64,000 nt of DNA from Acidisphaera sp. S103 (GTDB taxonomy: Bacteria; Pseudomonadota; Alphaproteobacteria; Acetobacterales; Acetobacteraceae): positions 308,224 through 372,223 of the forward strand of contig NZ_LMUJ01000048.1 of the NCBI RefSeq assembly GCF_009765975.1, given 5' to 3'. Every line of letters begins with the position of its first letter. Positions within the stretch are counted from its first letter, which is position 1. The notes under the pieces are model-generated. The model was not told where the DNA came from. It saw only the letters and a program-made list of their open reading frames with translations, and searched no databases. The position numbers and the translations under genes were made by a program. Of this stretch, positions 1 to 8,778 are shown in pieces.

Positions 1-40
1 ATCGCGCCCGGCCGCGGGTGATGGTGCGGCCGCTTGCACT

Positions 41-1204
41 CTATCGCTGCCGATCGAACTGAAAATCCGCGAAACGGTGCAATTCCGCTTCGACACGCGC
101 CTTGTGTGACCGAACCGACCCGCGCCCTACCCAGGTCCACTGCTGGACAAGCAGTTTCTGCTTCTCACGATCCGCCTTGAGATCGATGGCGGCGATAATT
201 TCGTCGCCATCAAGCACGGGCAGGGCAAAATAACCAAGCAACCGTTTCTCTTTAGGGACGTACGCCTCGAAGCGATGTCCGTAATCAAAGAAGAACTGCA
301 ACCGTTTCCGTTGAATGATCAGCGGGTCGAACGGCGACAGCAAATGAACCCTGTCCGGGCCGGATGGCGGCGGCGTATCCAGCATCTCGGGTTGCACCCA
401 GTGCTCCAGCTTCCCGGCCCCCTCTATCGCAACCGGCAGAAGTTCCTTGCGGCGAACCCGGGCGTCGATCAGTCGCCGGATCTCGGCCTTTCGGGGTGCA
501 TCCAGATGACAGATCGAATCGAGGCTGACCACGCCTTGCGATCGCAACGCCCGATCCAGCACATAAACCAGGACCTGCCGTTCGGAGGCGGCGTCCGGCC
601 GCCTGTTCCAGCCAAAATGCCGGTCCATGAGTTCGTAGGTCTTGACCATGCCGGATCGCGCGCTGATGGTCAGCGCGCCGCTGTAGAATGCCCGTTGCAA
701 GGCCCGTTTCGACGGCTTTCGGCTGGCCCAGGCATGGTCTTTCTCGACCAGCACCTCATCGTCGATGTCGCGGATGGACAGGGCGCCGTCATTTCGGATG
801 AGCGTCAGAACGCGTCGCAAATCGTCTTGGCTGACCGCGGCGAATTGGGTCTTCGGCGACTGACGATGGCGCTTCATGGCGGGAAGAAAGAACCGGATGT
901 CCTTGGCCGGCACGTAAGACAGAGCATGTGTCCAGTATTCGAAGATGGTCTTGTCCACCGACAGCGCCTGATGCAGATGCTGCCGGCGGTAGGCCGGAAT
1001 GCGGGTCCATAGAATGTGGTGATGGCAGCGCTCTATCACGTTGATCGTATCGATCTGCACATAACCGAGGTGGTCTACCGCCTTTGCCACCGCCTCCGAT
1101 CCGTCCCCAAACGGTGCAGGTCCGTCCAGCCGCTGCGCTCGAAGCCATATCCGCCTGGCTTCGGGCTTCGTGAGCATAAGGGGCGCGGCAGCAAGGTAAG
1201 GCAT
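41..1204 (-). CDS. YcaQ-family winged-helix DNA glycosylase
   Basis: A 387-residue protein of the YcaQ/AlkZ (HTH_42, winged-helix) family, whose studied members excise alkylated bases and unhook interstrand crosslinks. The N-terminal part carries the family-type VQIDTINVIERCHHHILWTR-like segment near residues 45-65, followed by winged-helix repeats; the C-terminal third has the usual LLSPFDPLI-type motif near residue 295. I chose the ATG at 1204 because it overlaps the TGA of the upstream hydrolase (TGATG), which implies translational coupling. Longer in-frame extensions lack family similarity. The family assignment is firm; substrate range is inference. Confidence 0.85.
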   Translation of the reverse strand: MPYLAAAPLMLTKPEARRIWLRAQRLDGPAPFGDGSEAVAKAVDHLGYVQIDTINVIERCHHHILWTRIPAYRRQHLHQALSVDKTIFEYWTHALSYVPAKDIRFFLPAMKRHRQSPKTQFAAVSQDDLRRVLTLIRNDGALSIRDIDDEVLVEKDHAWASRKPSKRALQRAFYSGALTISARSGMVKTYELMDRHFGWNRRPDAASERQVLVYVLDRALRSQGVVSLDSICHLDAPRKAEIRRLIDARVRRKELLPVAIEGAGKLEHWVQPEMLDTPPPSGPDRVHLLSPFDPLIIQRKRLQFFFDYGHRFEAYVPKEKRLLGYFALPVLDGDEIIAAIDLKADREKQKLLVQQWTWVGRGSVRSHKARVEAELHRFADFQFDRQR

Positions 1205-2175
1205 CACGTACTGGCAATGAACTGCAGCGTCTGCTTGGCGCATTCCTCAGGCTGGACTGCCGCGATGTGGTAGGAATTTCCAGGCAGCACCAGCAGTTTC
1301 GACTTCGGTATCTTCTCCTGATAGGCGCGCGCCGCCGAGACCGGTTGCAACGGGCTCGTTTCAGTCGTTACGACGAGGGTCGGCGCCGTTATCCGGCCGA
1401 GCAACGGTTCGAGGTCCATGATACCCGCGGCGCCGGAGTAGCCGATGCAGGCCTCCGGACTCGCCTTTCCCATCAATTCGTCAGTCCACCACTTCATCAT
1501 TTCTGGTGAGGCATCGCTGCCAAGACGCGACGCCATCGTCGCCGCGGCCCAGCCACGGACGCCGTCCCTGCGTATCCACGCCGGGAACGAGGTCAAATCG
1601 GCTTTGCCCCCGGGTGCTCCTTTCGCAGGGGTACCGAAGACTGCCAGCGTTTTGACCCGGTCGGGATAGTCGGCGGCCAGTTGCAGGGCGGTCGAGCCGC
1701 CTATCTTGGCACCGACCAGGTGAAAATGCTCGATCCTCAGCGTATCGAGGAGCCGGATCAAATCGCTGGCGACCACTTGCGTCGTGCAGGCATAGGAGAG
1801 CGGCAACGGCGATTGTCCGAAGCCGGGCAGGTCCGGCCGCAACACGCGGAACCGCCCCGAGAGAAACGGCACCCACTGCTGCCAGGCGACATGGGATTCG
1901 GCAACCCCGTGCAGCAGAAGAATGGGTTCGCCGTCCTGCCACGGCGCGCCGAACCACTGGTCTGCATAGGCGATGACGACGCCTGGCCTGACTTCGTGTC
2001 TCGCCATGTCCGCGTCTTGTCCCGCCGCGACTCGCGTGGCCCGCGCGGAACGCTGCATCCCGGCATGCGGTTGGCCCGCCGCGGCCTGAAGCGGACGAGG
2101 CGCCGCGACAAGCCCCGCGATGGTGCTGGATCCAAGCGCCAATAACCCACGCCGTAGCGGCTGCTGCGTATTCAT
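1204..2175 (-). CDS. Exported alpha/beta hydrolase with Lys in the nucleophile elbow
   Basis: A 323-residue alpha/beta hydrolase with a Tat-like N-terminus (two Arg at residues 8-9, then a hydrophobic stretch to about residue 33), so probably periplasmic. The fold signature is clear: oxyanion-hole LLLHG at 86-90, PDLPGFG at 114-120 and His303 near the C-terminus. The nucleophile elbow reads GAKIGG, with Lys157 where Ser, Cys or Asp is expected. Glu272 may be the acid residue. It is therefore either not a classical hydrolase or uses other chemistry. The ATG at 2175 follows a GGGGAG ribosome site. It is the first gene of a two-gene unit with the YcaQ-like gene. Confidence 0.8.
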   Translation of the reverse strand: MNTQQPLRRGLLALGSSTIAGLVAAPRPLQAAAGQPHAGMQRSARATRVAAGQDADMARHEVRPGVVIAYADQWFGAPWQDGEPILLLHGVAESHVAWQQWVPFLSGRFRVLRPDLPGFGQSPLPLSYACTTQVVASDLIRLLDTLRIEHFHLVGAKIGGSTALQLAADYPDRVKTLAVFGTPAKGAPGGKADLTSFPAWIRRDGVRGWAAATMASRLGSDASPEMMKWWTDELMGKASPEACIGYSGAAGIMDLEPLLGRITAPTLVVTTETSPLQPVSAARAYQEKIPKSKLLVLPGNSYHIAAVQPEECAKQTLQFIAST

Positions 2176-2325
2176 GTTTCGCTCCCCAGGAACCTTGTCG
2201 TTTGGGATTAGACCCTGGCCATCGCACGCCGTGCAACTCCGTCCCCCTGTGTGTCTGCAACGATCTGATAACGGCACTCGTTGGCGTTCATGTGGATGCC
2301 GTTTGCGGCCGGCCGATAAAAGTTC

Positions 2326-2353
2326 TTGATTTGTTCGAATGACCATCTAAAGT
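2326..2353 (+). promoter_or_regulatory. Candidate sigma70 promoter for the zinc-ribbon ORF
   Basis: TTGATT (2326-2331) and TAAAGT (2348-2353) are separated by 16 bases, 32 bases upstream of the ATG at 2386. The surrounding 2176-2385 gap is otherwise featureless and holds the divergent start of the hydrolase at 2175. Assigned by eye only. Confidence 0.35.
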
Positions 2354-2385
2354 AGCTTCCAGCGAGGAACATTAGGGGAATATCG

Positions 2386-2715
2386 ATGGAATGCAACCGA
2401 TGCGGCGGCTCTGTGATGTTGGAGACCGTTATTAAACTTCGGCGTGGTTTCTTCGGTTTTCGGGAGACGCGGTCGCGGGGCACGTATTGTGCAAGCTGCA
2501 AAATTGGCGCGCCGATGGAAACCCATCAATCCGCCGCACGTTCGGCATCCTTGGCGGTTGCCCGCCGTGGCGGCAGGCCGGCGTTTCTCGATCGGATAGC
2601 CGCCGCAAGCCGGCCATCGCGTCGTGCGGCCCTGTTTCCGTGGCGAGATCGGCACAGCAAGATACCGGCATGGATGCTGTCCCGCCTTCAACGCGTTGCT
2701 CTCGACGCGCGATAA
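2386..2715 (+). CDS. Possible small zinc-ribbon protein
   Basis: The ATG is preceded by AGGGGAA at 2374-2380 (spacing 5) and a plausible promoter. The first 40 residues look real: CNRC at residues 3-6 and CASC at about 35-38, with a short basic, aromatic stretch between, as in a zinc ribbon. The remaining 65 residues are Arg/Ala-rich and run toward a repeat element, so the 3' part may be non-native sequence read through after loss of the original stop. I do not recognise a family. It could also be a chance frame. Confidence 0.4.
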   Translation: MECNRCGGSVMLETVIKLRRGFFGFRETRSRGTYCASCKIGAPMETHQSAARSASLAVARRGGRPAFLDRIAAASRPSRRAALFPWRDRHSKIPAWMLSRLQRVALDAR

Positions 2716-2783
2716 AGGCTTCTGGACGTTCTCGTCCACGATCGGGTTCGTCTGACGGCGTTTCGTGCTGTCCCAATTGGACT

Positions 2784-2913
2784 TTAGGGTTCGCGGATAA
2801 ACAAGTGCTTCGGCGTTGGCACCGTCGCCCAATCCCATCATCGCAGGCGTAGGCCCGCCATGACAATGCGGGACTGGCGGCTCTCGCCAAACGATTCGGC
2901 TATTTTGCCGCAA
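2784..2913 (-). repeat. Interspersed composite repeat, copy A
   Basis: Read on the minus strand, this block aligns with 10619-10806 on the plus strand. Shared parts include GGCGAGAGCCGCCAG, GTCATGGCGGGC and a 3' block containing GCCAACGnCGAAGCACTT. Copy A lacks about 60 bases present in the middle of copy B. It lies between the small zinc-ribbon frame and the 3' end of the dienelactone hydrolase gene. Confidence 0.75.
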
Positions 2914-2928
2914 GTCCCAAGGTGGCAG

Positions 2929-3675
2929 TCACCCCCCGTGGCGCAAATTCCGAGCGAAGAGCGCGAGCATCGCGACCCAGCCGCGCTCGGCGGCGGCATG
3001 ATCGTAAACGGGGAAGTCCGGCTTCATCCAGCCGTGCGCGGCGGGGTAGGCTTCCGTGCTGTAGCGCACACCACCTTGGGCCAGCACCTTCTCGAACTGC
3101 TCGGCCATCTCAGGCGGATAGCTGCCGTCGTTCTCCGCGGCGGCGATATAGACCTCGGCCTTGATCTTTGGCGCAACCAGATGCGGGCTTGTCGGCGCGT
3201 CGGTCGCGAGATTGCCGCCATGGAAGCTGGCGACCGCCGCGAAGCGATCAGGGTAGGCTGCCGCCGCGGCAAACGCCATGCCGCCGCCCATGCAGAAGCC
3301 GACCGCGCCGACCTTGCGGCCCGCAACATCGTCGCGCGTGTCGAGGTAGGCGAGCAAGGCCTCTGTGTCCTCGACCGCCTTGTCGTTGCCGGTCGTGGCC
3401 ATCAACGGACCCAGGATGGCGCGCACGTCGCCCGCGAAGACCTCCTTGGGCACGAACGGGCCATAGGGACCGTAACGGTAGAAGAGGTCTGGCAGCAGCA
3501 CGGCGTAGCCGTCGTCCGCGAGCCGCTGCGCCATGTCGAGAACTGCCGGCCGTATCCCGCCAGCGTCCATATAGAAGATCACCCCAGGCCATGGCCCGTC
3601 GCTCGCCGGGATCATGACATGACAAGGGCAGTTCCCATCGCGCGTCCGGATCGTGACTTGCTCGTTCGGCATCAT
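2929..3675 (-). CDS. Dienelactone hydrolase family protein
   Basis: A 248-residue member of the dienelactone hydrolase family, cytoplasmic. The catalytic triad is visible: Cys128 in GFCMGGG, Asp183 in ENDGSYPP and His214 in AAHGW. Length is normal for the family. Members open lactones formed after aromatic ring cleavage, but many act on other esters, so the substrate is open. The ATG at 3675 has GAGGAA five bases upstream; a second ATG follows directly. Divergent from the FAD oxidoreductase gene at 3906 across about 230 bases that must hold both promoters. Confidence 0.88.
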   Translation of the reverse strand: MMPNEQVTIRTRDGNCPCHVMIPASDGPWPGVIFYMDAGGIRPAVLDMAQRLADDGYAVLLPDLFYRYGPYGPFVPKEVFAGDVRAILGPLMATTGNDKAVEDTEALLAYLDTRDDVAGRKVGAVGFCMGGGMAFAAAAAYPDRFAAVASFHGGNLATDAPTSPHLVAPKIKAEVYIAAAENDGSYPPEMAEQFEKVLAQGGVRYSTEAYPAAHGWMKPDFPVYDHAAAERGWVAMLALFARNLRHGG

Positions 3676-3905
3676 GTATTCCTCGGTTGCTCGTTCCAAT
3701 GGTCTGCTTTGGGCCATCCATGACCGCAAGCGGACGGATTGGGATCGTGTCCCCCAAGTGGTGCAGGAACTGTGAATAAGTAGCCCGCCGCCGCGACCGC
3801 CCGGAGTCACCACGCAGCCCGTCGCGTTGGATCGGCCACCATCAGCCTTCCCCGTGCCTGGGCAAGTGAGATAGCGTTCCGTGCAACTCGCTTACAGGTG
3901 CACCC

Positions 3906-5330
3906 ATGAACGACTTCGAAAACCCCGACTTTGCCGCCGCAACGGCGCTTCGATTGATCGGCCCCGACGCGGCAAACTGGGTCCCCGATCGGCCCGGCAT
4001 CGATCACAACGTGATGCTGGTCGGCGGTGGGCAGACCGGATCCGCGCTGGCTTTCGCCCTACGCCGAGCCGGTGTCGGCAAGGTTTCGATCATCGATGCG
4101 GCGGATGACGAAACCACGGCCGGGATTTGGCTGACCGCCGCCAGGATGCACCTGTTACGCACGCCCAAGAACCTGTCGGGTCCGGAGCTGGGCATTCCCG
4201 AACTCAGCTTCCAGGCTTGGTATGAAGCCCGTCACGGACAGGCCGCGTATGCCGCGATCGACCGTATCCCACGGTTGCTATGGGCCGAATACCTGAGTTG
4301 GTATCGGCATTTCCTGAACATTCCCATTCGCTACCGCACGAATTTGATCCGCATCGAACCGGCCGACGGCTGCTTCCGCCTGCATCTGCGGATCGAGGGA
4401 CGGTCCATCGTCGAAACAACCCGGAAAATCGTCCTGGCGACAGGCTTCACCGGGAACGGTGGCGCCTACATCCCGCCGGTTCTCGCCGCTCTTCCGAAGA
4501 ATGTCGTGTCACACACCCATGACAGCATCGATTTTGCCGCGCTTCAGGGAAAGATGATCTCGGTCGTCGGCGCCGCGGCCGCCGCCTTCGACGCCGCCGG
4601 GGTTGCGTTGGAGAACGGAGCCGCCGCGGTGCATTTGTTCGCCCGCCGCCCCTCGATCGCATCGGTGCCCATTACCCGCCTGCGCGGCTATCCGGGTGCC
4701 TACGACAACTACCGGCAGTTGCCCGACGCGATCCGCTGGCATCAGGCGATCCGCTTCCGCGACGCCGGATCGACGCCAACCGTCGATGCGATCCAGCGTG
4801 CCGTTGCCTTCCCGAATTTTCACTTGCACCTCGCCGCCCCATGGCACGACGCGTCCATGGACGACGGCCAGATCGTGGTACGCGCCGCGGATGGCACCTT
4901 CCGTTTCGATCACGTCATCGCCGGCACGGGTTATTTCGTCGATCCCTCCGCTCGACCCGAAATCGCCGGTTTCGCGGACCGCATCCTGTTGTGGCGCGAC
5001 AAATACCGGCCACCCGCGACCGAGGAAGACCCGTTCCTGGGCAGCCATCCCTATCTGGGACAGGGCCACGAATACCTGGAAAAAATACCCGGTCAGGCGC
5101 CGTATCTACGCGACATCCATGTCCACAATCCGGCCGGTTTCGTCAGCTTCGGCCTGCCGATCGGCGATGTCCCCAGCATGCGGCGAGACATCCCGTTGGT
5201 CACCGCCCGCATCAGCCGCGACCTGTTCCTGGCTGACCTCGACAGCCACGAGCAGCGGATGACAGGGACGATCCAGGCCGATTTCCCGGACGCCATTTAT
5301 GCGTCCGCCGTGTGGAAGCGGCCGGACTGA
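3906..5330 (+). CDS. FAD/NAD(P)-binding oxidoreductase (flavin monooxygenase-like)
   Basis: A 474-residue flavoprotein. An FAD-binding Rossmann motif, VGGGQTGSALA, sits at residues 39-49; an ATGFTG motif lies near 178, and a second dinucleotide-type segment (SVVGAAAAAFDAAG) near 218, where the NADPH domain is expected in class B flavin monooxygenases. The second motif is Ala-rich instead of GxGxxG, so NADPH binding may be weak. A GTGY motif near 340 supports the two-dinucleotide fold. Likely a soluble hydroxylase or dehydrogenase of unknown substrate. Ribosome site AGGTG before the ATG. Convergent with the SDR gene at 5360. Confidence 0.75.
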   Translation: MNDFENPDFAAATALRLIGPDAANWVPDRPGIDHNVMLVGGGQTGSALAFALRRAGVGKVSIIDAADDETTAGIWLTAARMHLLRTPKNLSGPELGIPELSFQAWYEARHGQAAYAAIDRIPRLLWAEYLSWYRHFLNIPIRYRTNLIRIEPADGCFRLHLRIEGRSIVETTRKIVLATGFTGNGGAYIPPVLAALPKNVVSHTHDSIDFAALQGKMISVVGAAAAAFDAAGVALENGAAAVHLFARRPSIASVPITRLRGYPGAYDNYRQLPDAIRWHQAIRFRDAGSTPTVDAIQRAVAFPNFHLHLAAPWHDASMDDGQIVVRAADGTFRFDHVIAGTGYFVDPSARPEIAGFADRILLWRDKYRPPATEEDPFLGSHPYLGQGHEYLEKIPGQAPYLRDIHVHNPAGFVSFGLPIGDVPSMRRDIPLVTARISRDLFLADLDSHEQRMTGTIQADFPDAIYASAVWKRPD

Positions 5331-5340
5331 CCCGCCTGTG

Positions 5341-5359
5341 CCAGCCGCATCGAGGCTGG
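5341..5359. terminator. Candidate bidirectional terminator hairpin
   Basis: CCAGCC and GGCTGG form a 6-bp stem with a 7-base loop in the 29-base gap between two convergent genes. There is no clear T-run, so this is a position-based call. Confidence 0.4.
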
Positions 5360-6112
5360 TTACATCGCCAGATAGCCGCCATCGACGTAAAGTTCCGCGC
5401 CGGTGACGTAGGACGCCTCATCGGAGGCCAGATACAGAATGGCGTTGGCGACGTCGTCCACCTCGCCATTGCGTCCCAGCGGCACGGCCCGCAGCATTTT
5501 CGCGCGGACGACCGGATCGGCGGTCGCGCCGGAGGTGCGCATCGGCGGCATCAATCCCGGATGCACGGAGTTGCAACGAATATTGTCCTTGCCGAACTGC
5601 ACCGCGGTGGATTTGGTCATGACCCGCACCGCACCTTTCGCGGCATTGTAGCTCATATGCACCATGGTCTGGCCGACGATGCCGGAGATCGACGAGAGAT
5701 TGATGATCGAGCCGCCGCCGTTCTGCTGCATCTGCCGCACCGCCGCCGCCGTGCCCAGAAAGACCCCGGTGCTGTTCACCGCCATCACCCGATTCCACAG
5801 CTCGGAATCGAGCAGATCGTTGGTGGCGCTGCCGCTGATGCCGGCATTGTTCACCAGGATGTCCAGTTTGCCGTAGGCCGCGACGGTCTTGTCCACCACC
5901 GTTTTCCAGCCGGCTTCGTCGGTCACATTCAACGCCATGAACATCGCCTTGCCGCCAGCCGCGTTGACGCTGTCGGCAACCGCCTTGCCTTCTTCCTCCA
6001 ACATGTCGGCGATGACGACTTTCGCGCCTTCCTTCCCGAAACGCCGAGCGGTCGCGGCGCCCATGCCGGATGCGGCACCGGTGATGATGGCGACCTTGTC
6101 TTGCAGACGCAT
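5360..6112 (-). CDS. SDR-family NAD(P)-dependent oxidoreductase
   Basis: A 250-residue classical short-chain dehydrogenase. Cofactor motif TGAASGMG at 11-18, NNAG at 88-91, the Ser of the INLSSISG segment (139-144), and YNAAK with Tyr155 and Lys159. The C-terminus YVTGAELYVDGG is typical of the FabG-like group. Asp36 at the end of beta-2 suggests NAD preference. The start at 6112 is fixed by a strong AAGGAGGAAA ribosome site; the open frame continues upstream but without similarity. Probably oxidises or reduces a secondary alcohol or ketone made by the neighbouring oxygenases. Confidence 0.88.
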   Translation of the reverse strand: MRLQDKVAIITGAASGMGAATARRFGKEGAKVVIADMLEEEGKAVADSVNAAGGKAMFMALNVTDEAGWKTVVDKTVAAYGKLDILVNNAGISGSATNDLLDSELWNRVMAVNSTGVFLGTAAAVRQMQQNGGGSIINLSSISGIVGQTMVHMSYNAAKGAVRVMTKSTAVQFGKDNIRCNSVHPGLMPPMRTSGATADPVVRAKMLRAVPLGRNGEVDDVANAILYLASDEASYVTGAELYVDGGYLAM

Positions 6113-6223
6113 GGCTGTTTCCTCCTTTTGCCGTGGTTGACCGGACTCTGCCATCGCGGCCGCCCCTTGGCTACCGGCGGGTATTTGAGGCACATAGAAG
6201 ACAGCATCATTGGAGCATGACCC

Positions 6224-7420
6224 ATGGCCCACCGCGGCTTGACCTTCGGTATCTTCCTCGCCCCGTTCCACCGGCTGGGCGAGAACCCGACCCTGGCGAT
6301 CGCGCGCGACGTGGAACTGATCCAGTGGCTGGATTACCTGGGGTATGATGAAGCCTGGGTGGGCGAACATCACTCGGCCGGCTGGGAATTGATCGCGTCG
6401 CCGGAACTGGTCATCGCCGCGGCGGCCGAGAAGACGAAGCACATCAAGCTGGGATCGGGCGTGACCAGCCTGCCGTATCACCATCCGTTCCTGGTGGCGC
6501 AGCGCTGGGTGCAACTGGATCACATGACCCGCGGCCGCGCGATGCTGGGCTGCGGGCCGGGCGCGCTGACGTCCGATGCCTACATGCTGGGGATCCAGCC
6601 AGCGACGCAACGGCCGCGCATGCTGGAGTCGATGGACGCGATCATGCGGCTGCTGCAGATGGACGGCCGGGTGACGATGAAGACCGACTGGTTCGAGATG
6701 AACGACGCCCGCCTGCATCTGGCGCCGTACAGCGACCCGCATTTCGAGATCGCCGTGGCCAGCACGATCACGCCGTTCGGGATGATCGCGGCGGGGACTC
6801 ACGGGACCGGTGTGCTGTCGATCGGTGCGGGATTGCCGGGTGGGCCGGAAGCGATGGCCAGCCAGTGGAAAATCGCCGAGGAACACGCCGCCAAGAACGG
6901 CAAGACGGTCAGTCGGAAGAAGTGGCGGATCGTGGTGAACGCCCATATCGCCGAGGACGATGAACAGGCGCTGGACGAAGTCCGCAGGGGCGAGCGCAAC
7001 GAGACGATCAGCTATTTCGAGGACACGCTGGGCCGGCCGCCCGGCCGGTCCGATGATCCGCTGAGCGACGGGGTAAAGCAGGGAACCACGCTCGTTGGCT
7101 CACCGGAAACAGTGGCGAAAGGGATCAACCGCCTGCTGGAGTACAGCCAGGGCGGATTCGGCGGCATCCTGTTCCGCGCACATGAGTGGGCGACGCGGGA
7201 ACAGACGATGCGGAGCTACGAGTTGTTCGCCCGCTACGTGATGCCGGTGTTCCAGTCGTCGCTGGAAGGCCCAGTTGGCTCGCTGGCGTGGGCGCGGGAG
7301 AACCGGAAGCAGGTTTTCGGCGCGACACCGGATGCGGTGCGCCGGGCATTCACCGACTTTGGTGCGGCAGTGCCGGAGGACTTCAAGCAGCGCACGCTCG
7401 GCGGGCGGGATGTGACGTAG
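6224..7420 (+). CDS. LLM flavin-dependent monooxygenase, LimB-like
   Basis: A 398-residue luciferase-fold enzyme. The N-terminus FGIFLAPFH, the GYDEAWVGEHHSAGWE segment near residues 40-54 and the YHHPF motif near 86 resemble limonene 1,2-monooxygenase (LimB) and relatives, which use reduced FMN and oxygen. Length matches. A GGAG ribosome site lies 8 bases before the ATG. A separate flavin reductase would be needed; the nearest candidate is at 59874-60440. Divergent from the SDR at 5360-6112 across 111 bases, so the two may be co-regulated. Monoterpene substrate is inference. Confidence 0.8.
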   Translation: MAHRGLTFGIFLAPFHRLGENPTLAIARDVELIQWLDYLGYDEAWVGEHHSAGWELIASPELVIAAAAEKTKHIKLGSGVTSLPYHHPFLVAQRWVQLDHMTRGRAMLGCGPGALTSDAYMLGIQPATQRPRMLESMDAIMRLLQMDGRVTMKTDWFEMNDARLHLAPYSDPHFEIAVASTITPFGMIAAGTHGTGVLSIGAGLPGGPEAMASQWKIAEEHAAKNGKTVSRKKWRIVVNAHIAEDDEQALDEVRRGERNETISYFEDTLGRPPGRSDDPLSDGVKQGTTLVGSPETVAKGINRLLEYSQGGFGGILFRAHEWATREQTMRSYELFARYVMPVFQSSLEGPVGSLAWARENRKQVFGATPDAVRRAFTDFGAAVPEDFKQRTLGGRDVT

Positions 7421-7475
7421 GGGCTGCTTCAGGGCACCCCGTTATACCAGCCGCCGTTGAAGCCGACCTTTGATC

Positions 7476-7509
7476 CGTCATGGCCCGGCGTCAGTCCGGG
7501 CTATCCGCC
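7476..7509 (+). repeat. Hairpin repeat (GTCAT...ATCC family)
   Basis: GTCAT, then a GCCCGG/CCGGGC stem with a 7-base loop, then a diverged TATCCGCC flank. It lies in the 276-base gap between two convergent LLM genes; the rest of that gap shows nothing I recognise. Confidence 0.65.
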
Positions 7510-7696
7510 CCAGTAAGGTGCTGGATCGGATGCCCCGCACTTCGCCGGCCCAAGACGAGCCTGATGTGTCAACGTCAACGGCGGCTGGTATTACCAGTCG
7601 CCGGACAGTGCCCGTTACGGAAGTCTTCCATGAGGATCCTGTCCGACCCGTCGTCTTCATGCACCCACAACAATCAGCCCAACCGTCATTTATGTT

Positions 7697-8686
7697 CTAT
7701 TGACCTCCGCTCAAATCCGCCAGCAGCGGCATGGCCTCCCGAGCGAACCATTCGATCTGATCGGCCTTCTGTTCATAAGGACCCAGCAGGTCCAGCACGA
7801 CATGCCGCACCCCGGCGGCGTAAAATTCGCGGATGCGTTCCGCCACCATGGCCGGCGTCCCTAGCGCGCAGTACCGCTGCGCCGCCTTCCGGAAATCCAT
7901 GGCATACCGCACACTCAGGGTTTCCGTCGCTCGGTCCAGCGCCTCTTCGTAGGTGTGATCCAACCGTGTAAACAGCAGATGCCCGGTCCCAAACGGGATC
8001 GATCCGCGGCCCGCCTGTTCCGCCGCTTCGCCGATCGTCGCCAGCGAGGCGCGATACATATCCGGGGAAATCACATAAGCTAGGTAACCGTCCCCCAGCC
8101 GCCCGATACGGCGCTGCGCCGCCTCCTTCCGGCCGGCAAACCAGATCGGCGGCCCGCCCGCCTGGCGCGGCGGCGGATTCATCGGCACGTCCTCGAACGG
8201 CCCATAGAATTTGCCGTGATGCGTCACCGGCTCGCCGCTGAAGAATTTTCGCAACACGGTCACCCCCTCGGCCAACCGAGCCCCGCGCTCGTTATGCGGC
8301 ACATCGCAGGCAGCATACTCACGAGGAAACTCCCCACCCACGCCAACGCCCAGGATAAACCGCCCCTCGGTCAAATGATCCAACGTGGTGACCTGCTTCG
8401 CCACCGGAGTCGGATGCCGCAGCGGCAACAGCAGCACCGAAGTTCCCAACAACAGCCGCCGGCTGACCACCGCCGCCTGCGCCAACTGCAGCAGCGGGTC
8501 GAAGATCGCGACGGGGAAGGAGATATGGTCGCCCACCCACAGCGAGTCGTACCCACTGTCGTCCACCAGCCTCACCAGTTCGACCAGTTCGTCGATCCGA
8601 GGCAACCACGGGCTGTCCGCCGGTTCAGTCCGGCGGTGAATGGTCTGGATGCCGATACGCAGGCGCGTGTCCAGGATAAGGCTCAT
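7697..8686 (-). CDS. LLM flavin/F420-type oxidoreductase
   Basis: A 329-residue luciferase-like protein: IGIQT start, GYDSLWVGDH near residue 45, LGTSVLLLPLRHP near 80, and FILGVGVGGEFPREY near 110. Such TIGR-type LLM proteins use FMN or F420; the sequence alone does not decide. The ATG at 8686 follows a G-rich ribosome site. Divergent from the enoyl-CoA hydratase-like gene at 8779 across 92 bases, and convergent with the LimB-like gene, which together with the next two genes suggests one catabolic neighbourhood. Confidence 0.78.
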   Translation of the reverse strand: MSLILDTRLRIGIQTIHRRTEPADSPWLPRIDELVELVRLVDDSGYDSLWVGDHISFPVAIFDPLLQLAQAAVVSRRLLLGTSVLLLPLRHPTPVAKQVTTLDHLTEGRFILGVGVGGEFPREYAACDVPHNERGARLAEGVTVLRKFFSGEPVTHHGKFYGPFEDVPMNPPPRQAGGPPIWFAGRKEAAQRRIGRLGDGYLAYVISPDMYRASLATIGEAAEQAGRGSIPFGTGHLLFTRLDHTYEEALDRATETLSVRYAMDFRKAAQRYCALGTPAMVAERIREFYAAGVRHVVLDLLGPYEQKADQIEWFAREAMPLLADLSGGQ

Positions 8687-8778
8687 GCGGTGGGTCCCCC
8701 CCTTGATGCGGCATGCAGTGTTGCAGCCGCCGCCCCGTCACGCCAAGCTGGCCACGACTGACATCCTGGAGAACGTCC

